DNA of 24,922 nucleotides from JADHUC01 sp964617665 (lineage in GTDB: Bacteria > Planctomycetota > Planctomycetia > Pirellulales > Pirellulaceae), in contig CAZUAH010000173.1 of assembly GCA_964617665.1 (NCBI GenBank), forward strand, positions 1-24,922, written 5' to 3'. The notes below the pieces were generated by a model that had not been told where the DNA came from, searched no databases, and saw nothing but the letters and a program-made list of their open reading frames with translations. This document shows positions 23,941 through 24,922 of this stretch, one piece after another. Each line of letters opens with the position of its first letter. The stretch's first letter is position 1. A program made the translations under genes and the position numbers.

Positions 23941-24849
23941 TCACGCTATGCTCCGCCATGTGACATAGGCTAGTCCGATGAGATTAAGAAGCATGTGTAT
24001 GGCTATGGGGGGCACCAGAGAGCCAGATTGATGCCTTGCATAGCCTAAGAAAAGTCCTAGAACGAAGAGCCAGGCGATGTCAGAGAACTCGTATTGCAGC
24101 GCGTGAAGCAGGGCCCAGAGAGCAGACGTGACCAGAATAGTCCCCAGCGTGCCAAGCTTTGAATGCCGGATGCCTTCAAAGAGAAAGCCGCGAAAGAAAA
24201 GCTCCTCAAACAGCGGACCAACTACTACACAGGCTATCCAGAGCAGTGGCATCAACTTTGTTGACGCAAAGGCATTGCTGACGAAGTCGGAAACGAGAGG
24301 CTTCCCCAGTACGAAATAGCTCGTCATGCAAAGCCACTCGAATACCAAGGCCGAGAATAGCCACAGGAGCAGAACCGGTAGCGGCACGGATTGCAGGCCC
24401 AGATACTTGCGAATGCTGATTCCTTTTCGAAGCCGAACCGATAGGAGGACGACCGCTCCACAAATCAGAGCGCTTATGTTCACTGCCGCAGCGAGCGCAT
24501 CGCCGCTCGCAGCAAAAGCGTGTCCTTTCCACAAGAGTCCAGCTCCCGCGGTTTTTCCGAGTGCTACAATGACAATGAACTGAATCGCAGTATGGAGGGC
24601 GAGAATCAGCACAGAGAAGCCAGCGGTCGCCCACGGTCCCCAAGGCTGAGGTGCCTTCGGTGTCTCAACTCCACACTCCACTTGCGGCGGTAGCTGATCG
24701 TCATCATCTGATTCGTCGGCGACTTGTCCATTCTGGCGCAGCTCTCTGAGCGACGGCACGGCCTGCCATTCGCCACAGCGACATCGTTTTCTGCCACCCG
24801 CGCTGGTAGCCCGGACCCGAATCCGTTTCCCGCATGTGCAACGAATCAC
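23941..24849 (-). CDS. CPBP-family intramembrane protease with N-terminal zinc-ribbon-like domain
   Basis: 302 residues from GTG 24849; an in-frame TGA lies upstream and no ATG fits. Residues 1-30 have a zinc-ribbon layout, C4-T-C6 and C23-R-C25 (MIRCTCGKRI ... RCRCGEWQ). An acidic linker (ESDDDDQ, about 46-52) follows, then membrane helices. CPBP/CAAX-protease motifs are EELFFRG (Glu215, Glu216, Arg220), ALLHAL with His249, and HMLLN with His285 and Asn289. These match the glutamate and histidine set of the Abi/CPBP family, which includes CAAX prenyl proteases and bacteriocin immunity proteins. The zinc-ribbon addition is uncommon. The gene is upstream of the metallopeptidase on the same strand, with an 88-bp gap. 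A 6-bp inverted repeat ends the window. Confidence 0.85.
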   Translation of the reverse strand: MIRCTCGKRIRVRATSAGGRKRCRCGEWQAVPSLRELRQNGQVADESDDDDQLPPQVECGVETPKAPQPWGPWATAGFSVLILALHTAIQFIVIVALGKTAGAGLLWKGHAFAASGDALAAAVNISALICGAVVLLSVRLRKGISIRKYLGLQSVPLPVLLLWLFSALVFEWLCMTSYFVLGKPLVSDFVSNAFASTKLMPLLWIACVVVGPLFEELFFRGFLFEGIRHSKLGTLGTILVTSALWALLHALQYEFSDIAWLFVLGLFLGYARHQSGSLVPPIAIHMLLNLIGLAYVTWRSIA

Positions 24850-24905
24850 GAAATCCGTCGCATCTGCCCGTGTAAGGCGTCAATTAGCCCTCCCGTCTCA
24901 GCGTC

Positions 24906-24922
24906 GTTCGGAGTGACCGAAC
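24906..24922. repeat. Short palindrome at the right edge
   Basis: GTTCGG-agtga-CCGAAC, 6-bp perfect arms, ends exactly at the window edge 57 bp upstream of the CPBP gene start. It may be an operator, a terminator of an adjacent gene, or part of a longer repeat. Confidence 0.3.

Noticed and set aside
1..24922. tRNA, rRNA or transposase genes
   Set aside because: No characteristic clover-leaf, conserved rRNA segment or transposase motif was found by reading both strands.

Overview
This window looks like chromosomal DNA of a planctomycete (Planctomycetota, probably Pirellulales or a relative). The main evidence is the DUF1559 pseudopilin at 15238-16098, with its FTLVELLVVIAIIG start and H-x-G-D-G-H end. 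Supporting signs are several Tat- or Sec-exported enzymes, a DUF3604 propeller protein, FG-GAP and DUF4380 proteins, and several unrelated palindromic REP-like repeats in gene gaps. No rRNA, tRNA, CRISPR array, transposase or phage gene was recognised.

Layout. (1) 1-272, minus: 5' part of a STAS-domain protein that runs off the left edge. (2) 381-3957, minus: a Tat-exported DJ-1/PfpI protein followed by a large exported propeller-DUF3604 protein. (3) 4186-9898: a catabolic-looking block. One URO-D family gene is on the plus strand. Facing it on the minus strand are an FG-GAP propeller protein, a GH4 glycosidase and a second URO-D family protein that carries a zinc-type H-x-C motif. (4) 10131-16098, plus: a compact seven-gene pseudopilus operon. 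It has three consecutive GspF-like membrane proteins, GspI-like and GspJ-like pseudopilins, a GspK/PilX-like protein with a palindromic repeat inside its reading frame, and the DUF1559 pseudopilin. (5) 16405-18778, plus: an exported DUF4380 protein and an exported protein of unknown function. (6) 19212-21927, plus: a membrane protein, a winged-helix regulator overlapping it, and a DUF4173 membrane protein. A 17-bp perfect palindrome lies just upstream and is a good operator candidate. (7) 21946-24849, minus: a zinc-ribbon plus CPBP protease, a secreted HExxH metallopeptidase interrupted by an in-frame TGA, and a Tat-exported sugar isomerase/epimerase-like TIM barrel.

How the genes may work together. 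Blocks 2, 3 and 5 resemble polysaccharide or methylated-compound catabolism in the periplasm and cytoplasm, but no substrate can be read from the sequence. Block 4 is the envelope-assembly part of a type II-like pseudopilus without its ATPase, secretin or prepilin peptidase, which must be encoded elsewhere. Block 6 looks like a self-regulated membrane module. The items most worth checking are the in-frame TGA (23193-23195), the palindrome at 19128-19144, the triple-GspF operon, the repeat inside the GspK-like gene, and the self-compensating nested palindrome at 6806-6861.
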